A stretch of 64,000 nt of DNA. It comes from Pseudomonas sp. KUIN-1 (GTDB lineage Bacteria; Pseudomonadota; Gammaproteobacteria; Pseudomonadales; Pseudomonadaceae). Within the stretch, counting starts at the first letter, position 1. Each line of letters begins with the position of its first letter. Where the stretch lies: assembly GCF_009176725.1 (NCBI RefSeq), contig NZ_AP020337.1, positions 2,046,001 through 2,110,000 on the forward strand, in the 5' to 3' direction. Below are positions 26,866-35,799 of this stretch, piece after piece. The notes under the pieces were generated by a model, which saw only the letters and a program-made list of their open reading frames with translations, was not told the origin of the DNA and searched no databases. The translations under genes and the position numbers were made by a program.

Positions 26866-27726
26866 ATGAGCGATTATCAGGAAACGTTATACGAAGGCTA
26901 CGGCCAACGCTTTCGTATGGAAAAAATGCTTCACGAAGTACGTACCGATCACCAGCACCTGGTGATCTTCCAGAACCCGCGCATGGGCCGTGTCATGGCG
27001 CTGGACGGCGTCATTCAGACCACCGAAGCGGACGAATTCATCTACCACGAAATGCTCACCCATGTGCCGATTCTGGCGCACGGTGCAGCCAAGCGCGTAC
27101 TGATCATCGGCGGTGGCGACGGCGGTATGTTGCGTGAAGTCGCCAAGCACATGAGCGTCGAACACATCACCATGGTCGAGATCGATGCGACCGTGGTCGA
27201 GATGTGCAAGGAATATCTGCCCAATCATTCCAGCGGTGCCTTCGACGATTCGCGTCTGAACCTGGTGATCGACGACGGCATGCGCTTCGTCGCGACCACC
27301 GAAGAGAAGTTCGACGTGATCATCTCCGACTCCACCGATCCGATCGGCCCGGGTGAAGTCCTGTTCTCGGAAAACTTTTATCAGGCCTGCCATCGCTGCC
27401 TCAATGAAGGCGGCATTCTGGTCACCCAGAACGGCACGCCTTTCATGCAGTTGAGCGGTGTGCAGACCACGGCCGGGCGCATGAACGGTCTGTTTGCCGA
27501 CTGGCATTTCTATCACGCAGCGATCCCGACCTACATCGGCGGCGCAATGACTTTCGCCTGGGGTTCGACCGACAAGAGCTATCGCAAACTGCCGCTGGAA
27601 ACCCTGCGTCAGCGTTTCTCGGGCAGCGGTATTGTTACGCGTTATTACAATCCGGAAGTCCACATCGGCGCATTCGCCTTGCCACAGTACGTTCTGCAGG
27701 CCGTGGGCAAGGCCAGCAACGACTGA
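26866..27726 (+). CDS. speE: Polyamine aminopropyltransferase (spermidine synthase)
   Basis: A 286-residue cytoplasmic enzyme transferring aminopropyl from decarboxylated SAM to putrescine, releasing methylthioadenosine. It has the binding motif [17 protein letters not shown] near residue 83, the catalytic [20 protein letters not shown] near residue 155 and GAMTFAWGS near residue 225. Its by-product is the substrate for the salvage route of which mtnBDC, 4 kb upstream, are part. Single gene. Confidence 0.96.
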   Translation: MSDYQETLYEGYGQRFRMEKMLHEVRTDHQHLVIFQNPRMGRVMALDGVIQTTEADEFIYHEMLTHVPILAHGAAKRVLIIGGGDGGMLREVAKHMSVEHITMVEIDATVVEMCKEYLPNHSSGAFDDSRLNLVIDDGMRFVATTEEKFDVIISDSTDPIGPGEVLFSENFYQACHRCLNEGGILVTQNGTPFMQLSGVQTTAGRMNGLFADWHFYHAAIPTYIGGAMTFAWGSTDKSYRKLPLETLRQRFSGSGIVTRYYNPEVHIGAFALPQYVLQAVGKASND

Positions 27727-27989
27727 TGAGTCGGTCCGGCTCCTCGAGCCGGATTTTCTCGAGCGTGGCCTGTGAGGCTTTATAAGCGCTTAATTCGCGA
27801 CAGAAATTTCACACGATCTGTCACAAAATTGCGCGCGAAGCTGAACAGGCACGCGTCTTCATGGGCCGACCTGGCCCCTGGCGACCCGCAATCAAGTAAT
27901 ATCTGCGCCCTGTCGCGCGCCGTCTCCCTCAAGAGGAGGGCGGCGCTGCACTCTGAACCTACCCCTGAATCCACCGGATCCTGACAACC

Positions 27990-30077
27990 ATGGCCAAAAC
28001 GGACGCCCAGATTCATCGGCAAGCCCGCCTGCAAAACCCCACTGTCAAATCGCATCTGGCGTACATCCTGCTCAGCGGCTTCGCCCTGATGGTGATGTAC
28101 ACGCTGTTGCGTATCGGTCTGCTGGTCTACAACCGCGAGATGATTGGCGACACGCCTGCCTCGACGTTCCTTGAAGCACTGTTCAACGGCACGCGCTTCG
28201 ACCTGCGCCTGACCATGTACCTGTTGATTCCGCTGGTGCTGTCGCTGTTCAGCGCACGCGCCATGGCGGCCCGCGGGTTCTTCCGTTTCTGGCTGACCCT
28301 GGTCGGCAGCATCACGCTGTTCTTCGGCTTGATGGAAATGGACTTCTACCGTGAGTTTCACCAGCGCCTGAACGGCCTGGTGTTTCAATACGTCAAGGAA
28401 GACCCGAAGACTGTTCTGAGTATGCTCTGGTACGGTTTCCCGGTGGTCCGCTACCTGCTGGCATGGGCCGTGGTGACCTGGCTGCTGAGCCTGGTGTTCA
28501 AGGGCATTGACCGTGCAACCCGTCCACGTGTCGCTGCAAAAACCGGTCCGCAAGCCACTCGCTCCGTTGCGCCGTGGTATGTGCGCGCCGGCGTATTCGT
28601 GCTGGTGTTGCTGGTCATGGTGGTCTGCATCCGTGGCACTTTGCGCCAGGGCCCGCCGCTGCGCTGGGGCGACGCTTACACCACTGATTCCAATTTCGCC
28701 AACCAGTTGGGCCTCAACGGCACACTGACGCTGATCACTGCGGCCAAGAGCCGTATGTCCGAAGATCGCGACAACATCTGGAAAGCCACGCTGCCACAGA
28801 ACGAGGCCCAGCAGACCGTGCGCGACATGCTGCTGACCCCGAACGACAAGCTGGTCGAGCCGGATATTGCGGCTGTGCGTCGTGACTTCACGCCACCGGC
28901 AGAGAACACCTTGCCGATCCGCAATGTGGTCGTGATCCTGATGGAAAGCTTCGCCGGTCACTCGGTGGGCGCGCTGGGCAACGATGCCAACATCACGCCG
29001 TACTTCGACAAGTTGTCCAAGGAAGGCCTGTTGTTCGATCACTTCTTCTCCAACGGTACCCACACCCACCAGGGCATGTTCGCCACCATGGCGTGCTTCC
29101 CGAACCTGCCGGGCTTCGAGTACCTGATGCAGACGCCGGAAGGCAGCCACAAGCTGTCGGGTCTGCCGCAATTGCTGAGCACGGGCCGCAACTACGATGA
29201 CGTCTACGTCTATAACGGCAACTTTGCCTGGGACAACCAGTCGGGTTTCTTCAGCAACCAGGGCATGACCAACTTCGTCGGCCGTGAAGACTTCGTCAAC
29301 CCGGTGTTCTCCGATCCGACCTGGGGTGTTTCCGACCAAGACATGTTCGACCGTGGCGCGCAGGAGCTCAAGGCGCGTCAGGACGGCAAGCCGTTCTATG
29401 CGTTGCTGCAGACCCTGTCCAACCACACGCCGTATGCGCTGCCGGATCCTCTGCCGGTCGAGCGCGTCACCGGACACGGCTCGCTGGACGAGCATTTGAC
29501 CGCCATGCGTTATGCCGACTGGGCGCTGGGCCAGTTCTTCGAGAAGGCCAAAAAAGAGCCTTACTACAAGAACACGTTGTTCGTGGTGCTGGGTGACCAT
29601 GGTTTCGGTAACGACAAGCAACTGACCGAAATGGACCTGGGCCGTTTCAACGTGCCTCTGCTGCTGATCGGCCCTGGTGTGCAGGAGAAGTTCGGCCAGC
29701 GCAGCAGCATCGTGGGTACGCAGGTCGACGTCGTGCCGACCATCATGGGCCGTCTGGGTGGTCTGAACCGCAACCAGTGCTGGGGCCGCGATCTGCTGAA
29801 CCTGCCTGAGGGTGACAAGGGCTTCGGCGTGATCAAGCCGTCGGGCAGTGAGCAGGTGGTCGCTATCATCAGCGGCAACCGTATCCTGATCGAACCGACC
29901 GAGATGCCTGCCAAGCTGTTGACCTACACCCTTGGCGCCAAGCCGCATGCCGAAGAAGTGCCTGATGCGCCCGACACGCAGGAGCTCAAGCGCAAGCTGG
30001 AAAGCTTCCTGCAGACGGCCACCAAGAGCCTTCTGGACAACACGGCAGGTGTAGAAGCCAGCAAGAACCGCAACTGA
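27990..30077 (+). CDS. LTA-synthase-like sulfatase-family membrane enzyme
   Basis: A 695-residue inner membrane protein. The N-terminal third has about five membrane segments. The periplasmic domain is a sulfatase fold with VVVILMESFAGHSVGALGN (metal-binding Glu), the nucleophile Thr region FFSNGTHTHQGMFATMACF and the C-terminal VVLGDHGFGNDK metal site. Gram-negative relatives add phosphoglycerol or phosphoethanolamine groups to periplasmic glucans or lipids (OpgB/LtaS-like), so that is the probable chemistry. The position beside speE is conserved in Pseudomonas as I recall. Confidence 0.9.
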   Translation: MAKTDAQIHRQARLQNPTVKSHLAYILLSGFALMVMYTLLRIGLLVYNREMIGDTPASTFLEALFNGTRFDLRLTMYLLIPLVLSLFSARAMAARGFFRFWLTLVGSITLFFGLMEMDFYREFHQRLNGLVFQYVKEDPKTVLSMLWYGFPVVRYLLAWAVVTWLLSLVFKGIDRATRPRVAAKTGPQATRSVAPWYVRAGVFVLVLLVMVVCIRGTLRQGPPLRWGDAYTTDSNFANQLGLNGTLTLITAAKSRMSEDRDNIWKATLPQNEAQQTVRDMLLTPNDKLVEPDIAAVRRDFTPPAENTLPIRNVVVILMESFAGHSVGALGNDANITPYFDKLSKEGLLFDHFFSNGTHTHQGMFATMACFPNLPGFEYLMQTPEGSHKLSGLPQLLSTGRNYDDVYVYNGNFAWDNQSGFFSNQGMTNFVGREDFVNPVFSDPTWGVSDQDMFDRGAQELKARQDGKPFYALLQTLSNHTPYALPDPLPVERVTGHGSLDEHLTAMRYADWALGQFFEKAKKEPYYKNTLFVVLGDHGFGNDKQLTEMDLGRFNVPLLLIGPGVQEKFGQRSSIVGTQVDVVPTIMGRLGGLNRNQCWGRDLLNLPEGDKGFGVIKPSGSEQVVAIISGNRILIEPTEMPAKLLTYTLGAKPHAEEVPDAPDTQELKRKLESFLQTATKSLLDNTAGVEASKNRN

Positions 30078-30129
30078 TGACAACTGACTCGTCCGGCTGA
30101 CCGGCGAGTCGGATCAGTCAAGCGACGAA

Positions 30130-30164
30130 GGCCCTCGGCATTGACTGCGAGGGTCTTTTTTTTT
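30130..30164 (+). terminator. Intrinsic terminator after the LTA-synthase-like gene
   Basis: Stem GCCCTCG.../...CGAGGGTC followed by eight or more T. Confidence 0.85.
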
Positions 30165-30268
30165 GCCCGGCATGGCTGGCCCGGCGGCGTAATCGGTTGA
30201 ACGAATACGCGGGCCAAAAGGTCCAGATCACATAAGCCAGAGTGCCTGGCTTCGTACGGGAGGCATTG

Positions 30269-30505
30269 ATGAAACAGTGGGCCATTGTGTATCTGGACAA
30301 GGATGGTGTGCAGCAACGCCGCGAGGCTGGTTTTGATCAGCGTCCCAGTGAGGAGGAGGCCGCGCGTTTCCTGCGCAAGGACCTTTACCCGGTCACCGAC
30401 GAGCTGGATCTGAATGATCTTGATGGGCGCACTGAGGAACCTACCGTGAAGACGCTCAAGGACCATAACAGTGTGCAGATCGTTTCCATTACAGAAGTCG
30501 CCTGA
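30269..30505 (+). CDS. Small conserved hypothetical protein
   Basis: A 78-residue acidic, soluble protein (MKQWAIVYLDKDGVQQRREA...). I do not recognise a family. The first half looks like a beta-hairpin/helix unit and the middle is rich in Asp and Glu. A GGGAGG ribosome binding site decides the ATG at 30269. It lies alone between the terminator at 30130 and rraB. Confidence 0.65.
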   Translation: MKQWAIVYLDKDGVQQRREAGFDQRPSEEEAARFLRKDLYPVTDELDLNDLDGRTEEPTVKTLKDHNSVQIVSITEVA

Positions 30506-30752
30506 TCTGCGCTGATCAAAAACCTTTTCGTGGCAACCACTTGGCATCCGGCCCACGATAGGGCTACTCTGCAGATGAGGCTGTTCAGGCAGCCTCTGAC
30601 ATCTCGATACCCGACCGGCGCCAAGCCTGGTCCGGTCAGCTACATGCTTGTTTCCCCGCGCCGGATTATCTGTCGTGAGGCGACCTCCGAAGACTCGGCG
30701 GTCGCTCTGGAAGAGTTGAAACTCTATCTATCGTTGCATAGGAGGACGTTTC

Positions 30753-31094
30753 ATGAGCACAGCCTATCAAGAGGACATCAGCAGTAATGTACTGCGCCGC
30801 ATGAAAGAAGGCGGTTTTGACTTCGCACGAATCTATCCCATCGAGTTCTACGCCATCTTCCCGGACGAGGAGCGGGCACGGCAGGCCGCAGAGCAATTTC
30901 GCGGCGAATCCCTCAACACTCAGGTAAACGTACGTGATGACGGCCATTGGCACCTGCAATTGAGCAAGGTCATGTACGCGACTTATCACGGCATTGGTGA
31001 CTTCGAGCAGGACTTCCAGACGGTCATTTCACCTATGGACGGCGAAGTCGAGGGATGGGGCGTTACTCAGGAGATCAGAAGACTGCACGCTTGA
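30753..31094 (+). CDS. rraB: Ribonuclease E inhibitor RraB-type protein
   Basis: A 113-residue protein of the RraB family (PF06877). It has the family pattern GGFDFARIYPIEFYAIFPDEE at the N-terminus (split here by the strand/turn), a central strand NTQVNVRDDGHWHLQLSK and the C-terminal DGEVEGWGV. RraB proteins bind RNase E and alter degradosome activity. Ribosome binding site AGGAGG before the ATG. Confidence 0.85.
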   Translation: MSTAYQEDISSNVLRRMKEGGFDFARIYPIEFYAIFPDEERARQAAEQFRGESLNTQVNVRDDGHWHLQLSKVMYATYHGIGDFEQDFQTVISPMDGEVEGWGVTQEIRRLHA

Positions 31095-31190
31095 TGGCTG
31101 CGGATTGTCAGGCAATACACCACCGGCTGATTCGGGACACGTCCCGGATCGGCCGGTTCTGTTTTAGCGCCTCGTTCATAAACATTGATC

Positions 31191-31216
31191 AAAAAAAAGC
31201 CACTCAAACGAGTGGC
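31191..31216 (-). terminator. Intrinsic terminator facing left, with no known gene in front of it
   Basis: On the minus strand the perfect stem GCCACTC/GAGTGGC with a four-base loop is followed by eight T. The genes on both sides read rightward (rraB ends at 31094, the next begins at 31556), so no annotated minus-strand gene uses it. A second stem (GCAGGC/GCCTGC, 31242-31260) lies just upstream on the minus strand. Together they suggest a small RNA. Confidence 0.7.
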
Positions 31217-31400
31217 GCAAAGGGAAGTCTGTTTAAAATCCGCAGGCATTTCTCGCCTGCTGGACAAAATATCGGTTGCGGCAAAAGCGGCGTTTGGTGC
31301 CCTGTTTGCTCGGTTGATATGGAGTGTGGAGAACTAATGTCGTTGGCGGAAATCAACTCTGACTATGCTGATCATAGATTTCACGGTTGAATGACGCCTC
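31217..31400 (-). ncRNA. Candidate small RNA ending at the orphan terminator
   Basis: This call is an inference from the orphan terminator at 31191-31216 and the preceding hairpin at 31242-31260. The 5' end is unknown; the span given is a guess of the maximum. No open frame with a ribosome binding site is seen on the minus strand here, and I do not recognise a named RNA family. The whole 461-bp gap (31095-31555) otherwise holds the promoter of the ATP-grasp operon. Confidence 0.3.
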
Positions 31401-31555
31401 CGAATGAAGCGCGAAAGAATTGGCTTGGGCGTTTAGTGCACAGGAATGGTGCGTGGAACGTAGAGTGTTTACCTAACCTTTTGAAATCAAAGCGTTTATG
31501 CCGGTGGCACGGGCTTTGCGATGGTCTTGGTGTCCATGGTGACAAGGAGTACGGC

Positions 31556-32965
31556 ATGATCCGCACCTTTTATGACGAGATGTACGATGCGGGCGGCGTA
31601 GTCCGTCCGCACTATCGGGAGTTCGCCCGCTGGCTGGGTGATACACCTCCCGAGCTTTTGGCTCAACGCAGGCGCGAAGCTGATCTGCTGTTTCACCGTG
31701 CCGGGATCACGTTCACACTCTATGGTGATGAGCAGGGCACCGAGCGGCTTATCCCTTTCGATACCATCCCGCGCAGCATCCCGGCCAGCGAATGGCGGGT
31801 TGTCGAGCGTGGCTGCATTCAGCGCGTCAAGGCGCTGAACATGTTTCTGGCGGATCTGTATCACGACCAGCGGATTATCAAGGCCGGGATAATTCCCGCC
31901 GAACAGGTGCTGGCCAACGAGCAGTATCAGCTGGCAATGCAGGGCCTGAACCTGCACCGCGATCTGTACTCGCATATTTCCGGCGTCGATCTGGTGCGCG
32001 ACGGTGACGGCACCTATTACGTGCTGGAAGACAACCTGCGCACCCCGAGCGGCGTGAGCTACATGCTCGAAGACCGCAAGATGATGATGCGCCTGTTCCC
32101 GGAGCTGTTTTCCGCGCAGCGCATTGCGCCGATCGACCACTACCCGAATCTGTTGCTCGACACGCTCAAGAGTTCCAGCCATCTGGACAACCCGAGTGTC
32201 GTGGTGCTGACGCCTGGCCGCTTCAACAGCGCCTTTTTCGAGCATGCATTTCTGGCTCGCGAGATGGGCGTCGAACTGGTGGAAGGTGCTGATCTGTTTG
32301 TCCGCGATGACCGCGTGTTCATGCGCACCACTGATGGCCCGAAAGCCGTTGACGTGATCTATCGTCGTCTCGATGACGCATTCCTCGATCCGCTGGCCTT
32401 CAACCCTGACTCGATGCTGGGCGTCCCGGGGCTGCTGTCTGCCTATCGATCCGGCAACGTGGTGCTGGCCAATGCGATTGGTACCGGCGTTGCGGATGAC
32501 AAGTCGGTTTATCCCTACGTCACCGATATGATTCGCTTCTATCTGGACGAAGAGCCGATTCTCAAGAACGTGCCGACCTGGCAGTGCCGCAAGCCCGAAG
32601 AGCTGTCGCATGTGCTGGCCAACCTGGGCGACCTGGTCGTCAAGGAAACCCAAGGCTCCGGCGGCTACGGCATGCTGGTCGGCCCCGCAGCGACCGCCGC
32701 CGAGATCGAAGCCTTCCGGGCGCGCCTCAAGGCCAAGCCGCATGCGTACATCGCCCAACCCACCTTGTGCCTGTCGACCTGTCCGACCTTTGTCGAGAAC
32801 GGCATCGCCCCGCGACATATCGATTTGCGCCCGTTTGTTCTGTCCGGTCGTGAAACCCGCGTTGTGCCTGGCGGGCTTACCCGAGTGGCCTTGCGTGAAG
32901 GCTCACTGGTGGTCAATTCGTCACAGGGTGGCGGAACCAAAGACACCTGGGTGGTCGAGGATTAA
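31556..32965 (+). CDS. Circularly permuted type 2 ATP-grasp protein
   Basis: A 469-residue enzyme of the DUF404/DUF407 circularly permuted ATP-grasp family. It starts MIRTFYDEMYDAGG and includes YYVLEDNLRTPSGVSYMLE (metal/ATP-binding) near residue 155 and VVKETQGSGGYGMLVG near residue 365, the flexible glycine loop. Such proteins are predicted ATP-dependent amide-bond ligases. The gene starts a three-gene operon with an alpha-E protein (12 bp gap) and a transglutaminase (ATGA overlap). AAGGAG six bases before ATG 31556 decides the start; an upstream in-frame ATG lacks it. Confidence 0.9.
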   Translation: MIRTFYDEMYDAGGVVRPHYREFARWLGDTPPELLAQRRREADLLFHRAGITFTLYGDEQGTERLIPFDTIPRSIPASEWRVVERGCIQRVKALNMFLADLYHDQRIIKAGIIPAEQVLANEQYQLAMQGLNLHRDLYSHISGVDLVRDGDGTYYVLEDNLRTPSGVSYMLEDRKMMMRLFPELFSAQRIAPIDHYPNLLLDTLKSSSHLDNPSVVVLTPGRFNSAFFEHAFLAREMGVELVEGADLFVRDDRVFMRTTDGPKAVDVIYRRLDDAFLDPLAFNPDSMLGVPGLLSAYRSGNVVLANAIGTGVADDKSVYPYVTDMIRFYLDEEPILKNVPTWQCRKPEELSHVLANLGDLVVKETQGSGGYGMLVGPAATAAEIEAFRARLKAKPHAYIAQPTLCLSTCPTFVENGIAPRHIDLRPFVLSGRETRVVPGGLTRVALREGSLVVNSSQGGGTKDTWVVED

Positions 32966-32977
32966 GGATGCCTGCCA

Positions 32978-33937
32978 ATGTTAAGTAGAACTGCCTCTGA
33001 TCTTTTCTGGATGTCGCGTTACCTGGAGCGAGCGGAGAACCTCGCCCGTATGCTGGACGTGAGCTATTCGCTGTCGCTGATGCCACAGGACGGGCGGGGC
33101 GACGGACTGGATGAAATAGCCATGCCGTTGCTGATCACCGGAACGCTGGAAACCTATATCGAGCGTCACGGCGAGCTGCATGCCGAGCGCATGCTGCATT
33201 TCTTTGCTCTGGACGCTACCAACCCGGCCAGCATCTACAGCTGCCTGGGCGCAGCAAGGGTCAGTGCGCATGCCGTGCGCGGCCGCATCACCGCAGACAT
33301 GTGGGAGAACATCAACTCCACCTGGCTGGAGATTCGCGGCATCGCCCAGCAGGGGCTGACCCGCTACGGCATGAGCCGTTTCTGCGAATGGGTCAAGGAG
33401 CGTTCGCACCTGTTCCGTGGCGCGACCTACGGCACCATCATGCGTAACGATGCGTTCCGCTTCATCCGTCTGGGTACGTTCATCGAGCGCGCCGACAACA
33501 CCATGCGCATGCTCGATGCCCGCTATGAAATGCTTGAATTGCGCGGGCCACAGGCCAATGCTGCAGCAGACAACTCGGCGGCCGGTTATTACCAGTGGAG
33601 TGCCTTGTTGCGCGCACTGTCTTCGTTCGAGGCTTACACTGAAGTCTATCGGGACGCGCCAGGCGCGCGTCAGGTTGCCGAACTGTTGCTGCTGCGTGCC
33701 GACATTCCGCGTTCGCTACGCGCGTGTCTGGAGGAGATGGACGTCATTCTGGCCAGCCTGCCCGGCGTCAACGGTCGACCTGCGCAGCGCATGGCGGCCG
33801 AGATGGACGCGAGATTGCGCTACACCAGCATCGACGAGATTCTGGCTGAAGGCCTGCACGAGTGGTTGAACGAATTCATTCCGCTGCTGGCTCAACTGGG
33901 TGATGCCATTCACACTTCGTACCTGGAGGCTGCATGA
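32978..33937 (+). CDS. Alpha-E domain protein (DUF403)
   Basis: A 319-residue all-helical protein. It begins MLSRTASDLFWMSRYLERAE, the hallmark of the alpha-E family, which almost always accompanies circularly permuted ATP-grasp proteins. The biochemical role is unknown; it may be a scaffold or partner of the ligase. It is the middle gene of the operon, its stop overlapping the next start (ATGA). Confidence 0.9.
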   Translation: MLSRTASDLFWMSRYLERAENLARMLDVSYSLSLMPQDGRGDGLDEIAMPLLITGTLETYIERHGELHAERMLHFFALDATNPASIYSCLGAARVSAHAVRGRITADMWENINSTWLEIRGIAQQGLTRYGMSRFCEWVKERSHLFRGATYGTIMRNDAFRFIRLGTFIERADNTMRMLDARYEMLELRGPQANAAADNSAAGYYQWSALLRALSSFEAYTEVYRDAPGARQVAELLLLRADIPRSLRACLEEMDVILASLPGVNGRPAQRMAAEMDARLRYTSIDEILAEGLHEWLNEFIPLLAQLGDAIHTSYLEAA

Positions 33938-34764
33938 GACTTTCGATAAGCCATGAGACCACCTATCACTATGATGACCAAGTGCGCTCGAGTATCCAGT
34001 ATCTGCGTCTGACGCCTCACGACAGTGAACGTCAGCAAGTGCTCAGCTGGCAGTTGACGTTGCCACGTCCGGTGCGCGCGCAGATCGACCCCTTTGGCAA
34101 TATCCTGCATGTTCTGAGCCTGGAAGAGCCGCACGAAGCGATCATCATTGGCGCGCGCGGGCAGGTTGAAATCGACGAGACCCGCGAGGCCGAGCACGAA
34201 AGCCAGTCGGCATTGCCGTTCTTGCGCGTGACCCGACTGACCGAGCCTGACGAGGCGATTCGCAGTTTTGCGGCCATGGAGTGCCGCAAGCGCGCTGACC
34301 GCACGGGGTTGATCGACCTGATGCAGGCGCTCAACCAGCACATGACCTACACCCAGGGCGCAACCGAAGTGGACACCAGTGCCGCGCAGGCCTTCGCCGG
34401 ACGCTCGGGCGTGTGTCAGGACCATACCCACGCGTTTCTTGCCTGTGCCCGTAGCCTTGGGGTACCGGCTCGTTATGTCTCCGGCTATCTGTGCAGCGAA
34501 GACAGCGAGCATCTGTCCAGCCACGCCTGGGCCGAGGCCTGGATAGACGACGCCTGGTACAGTTTTGATGTCACCAATCAGTTGGCCATCCCCGAGCGTC
34601 ATTTGAAACTGGCGGTAGGGCTGGACTATCTGGACGCCTGTCCGGTACGCGGCATGCGGCGCGGCGGCGGATCCGAGCAGATGCACGCCAAGGTCGTGGT
34701 GTCGCCCATGACCGGCATGCCGAAAGTGAAAACCCGCGTGCAGGTCCAGACGCAGCATCAGTAA
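33934..34764 (+). CDS. Transglutaminase-like cysteine protease family protein
   Basis: A 276-residue protein with an N-terminal beta domain (RLSISHETTYHYDDQVRSSI) and a transglutaminase core. The triad is complete: Cys in GRSGVCQDHTHAF (about residue 165), His in LSSHAWAEAW (about 195) and Asp in YSFDVTNQ (about 212). No signal peptide is seen, so it is probably cytoplasmic. It likely hydrolyses or forms peptide/isopeptide bonds on the product of the ATP-grasp ligase encoded two genes upstream. Confidence 0.9.
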   Translation: MRLSISHETTYHYDDQVRSSIQYLRLTPHDSERQQVLSWQLTLPRPVRAQIDPFGNILHVLSLEEPHEAIIIGARGQVEIDETREAEHESQSALPFLRVTRLTEPDEAIRSFAAMECRKRADRTGLIDLMQALNQHMTYTQGATEVDTSAAQAFAGRSGVCQDHTHAFLACARSLGVPARYVSGYLCSEDSEHLSSHAWAEAWIDDAWYSFDVTNQLAIPERHLKLAVGLDYLDACPVRGMRRGGGSEQMHAKVVVSPMTGMPKVKTRVQVQTQHQ

Positions 34765-34818
34765 TCCGCAGCGGGTCTGCGCATCATGAAGTGGCCGGGC
34801 TCAATTGCCCGGCCCTGT

Positions 34819-35190
34819 TCATTCGGCGGGGTCGTCGGTGATGTCGTAGAGCGCGTTGTGCAGCTCTTCATAGTTGCCGCCATTGATGACGCTGAAGTAG
34901 CCGGCAGCCCGGAGCTTTTCCTGGGCCTTGTCGGCCTTGCTGTCCGTGCTGCTGAAAATCACGAACACCGCATTGCGGTCGGTGAGCACCTGTTTCATCT
35001 GATTGACCAGCCGTCGATCATCGACGCGTACCGCGTTCAGTACCGTGCCTGCGTCATAGTCGGTCTGGCTACGCACATCCATCGCCAGTTTGCCTTCCTT
35101 AAGCGCCGCCACGGCTGCAGCCTGATCGACCATCCCGGCGTGTGCTGCGAAACTGCTGACAAGTGCACAAACAGCAATCCATTGGCGCAT
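34819..35190 (-). CDS. Exported rhodanese-like protein lacking the catalytic Cys
   Basis: A 123-residue protein with a signal peptide (MRQWIAVCALVSSFAAHA) and a single rhodanese-like domain (LAMDVRSQTDYDAGTVLNAV). The active-site loop, normally a Cys followed by the anion-binding turn, reads VFVIFSSTDSKAD, so the nucleophilic Cys is missing. It is therefore more likely a binding or inactive sulfurtransferase homologue. ATG 35190 is in frame and eight bases after GGGAGG; another ATG five bases before is out of frame. Confidence 0.75.
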   Translation of the reverse strand: MRQWIAVCALVSSFAAHAGMVDQAAAVAALKEGKLAMDVRSQTDYDAGTVLNAVRVDDRRLVNQMKQVLTDRNAVFVIFSSTDSKADKAQEKLRAAGYFSVINGGNYEELHNALYDITDDPAE

Positions 35191-35257
35191 ACATTCAACC
35201 TCCCTCAGTGCGAAGGGAAAGAGTGGCACAGATGAACGTTGATCGAAAGCGCGTGGA

Positions 35258-35359
35258 TCAACCAAACAATCGATTCAGGTTAGGCACGATCAATAACAGC
35301 GCAGTGGTGAAGAGGATCAATCCCGCCTGACGTACTTTGGAGTGTTTGAACTTGAACAT
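35258..35359 (-). CDS. 33-residue single-span membrane peptide
   Basis: The small frame reads MFKFKHSKVRQAGLILFTTA followed by LLLIVPNLNRLFG: a basic N-terminus, one membrane helix and a short tail. A GGCGG ribosome binding site lies before the ATG. It resembles tiny conserved membrane peptides of unknown role. It is too short to be certain. Confidence 0.5.
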   Translation of the reverse strand: MFKFKHSKVRQAGLILFTTALLLIVPNLNRLFG

Positions 35360-35799
35360 GGCTGACCGCCTTTTGTTGTTATTCCTGAGCGACAAAAGCA
35401 GGCCCGATCTGCAAAACAGATAATCGACTGCTGGCAAGGTTGTGCATTGAACAGGTGGGTCCGGTCATTCGACCGCTGGCCCGAGCGCTGAAAGGATTTT
35501 GCGCGCCTCCTGTTACAGATATAACCATAGAGCCGAGGTGCCTTATAGTTTAGAACTGTTGGGAATCTAAACGTGTTTATCTAGAATCGAAAGCTATTAC
35601 CGAGTGGGGCGCTGAATGCTCAGGCCTTTTCTAGACGCTTCGTCGGTGGCCTGCAGTTTTGCACCGTTCGTCCGGGACAGAATTTTCCTACATGGAATAA
35701 ACGTCTGAAACGGGCCGGGGTGCTGCTTGATTTGCCGAGGTCTTCAAGGCAGGCTCTGCCGGTGCGCTACTGCCTCATTACTGCTTCAGGGTCTCTCTT
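35360..35799. other. 440-bp intergenic region
   Basis: It lies between the divergent membrane peptide and amidotransferase genes and should hold both promoters. An AT-rich stretch occurs at about 35515-35610. One 31-codon frame (ATG 35616) lacks a ribosome binding site. I see no RNA gene or long repeat. Confidence 0.4.

Noticed and set aside
27780..30083. A 767-codon open frame antisense to the LTA-synthase-like gene
   Set aside because: It is a shadow of the sulfatase-family gene, rich in Gln/His/Val/Arg typical of reversed coding DNA.
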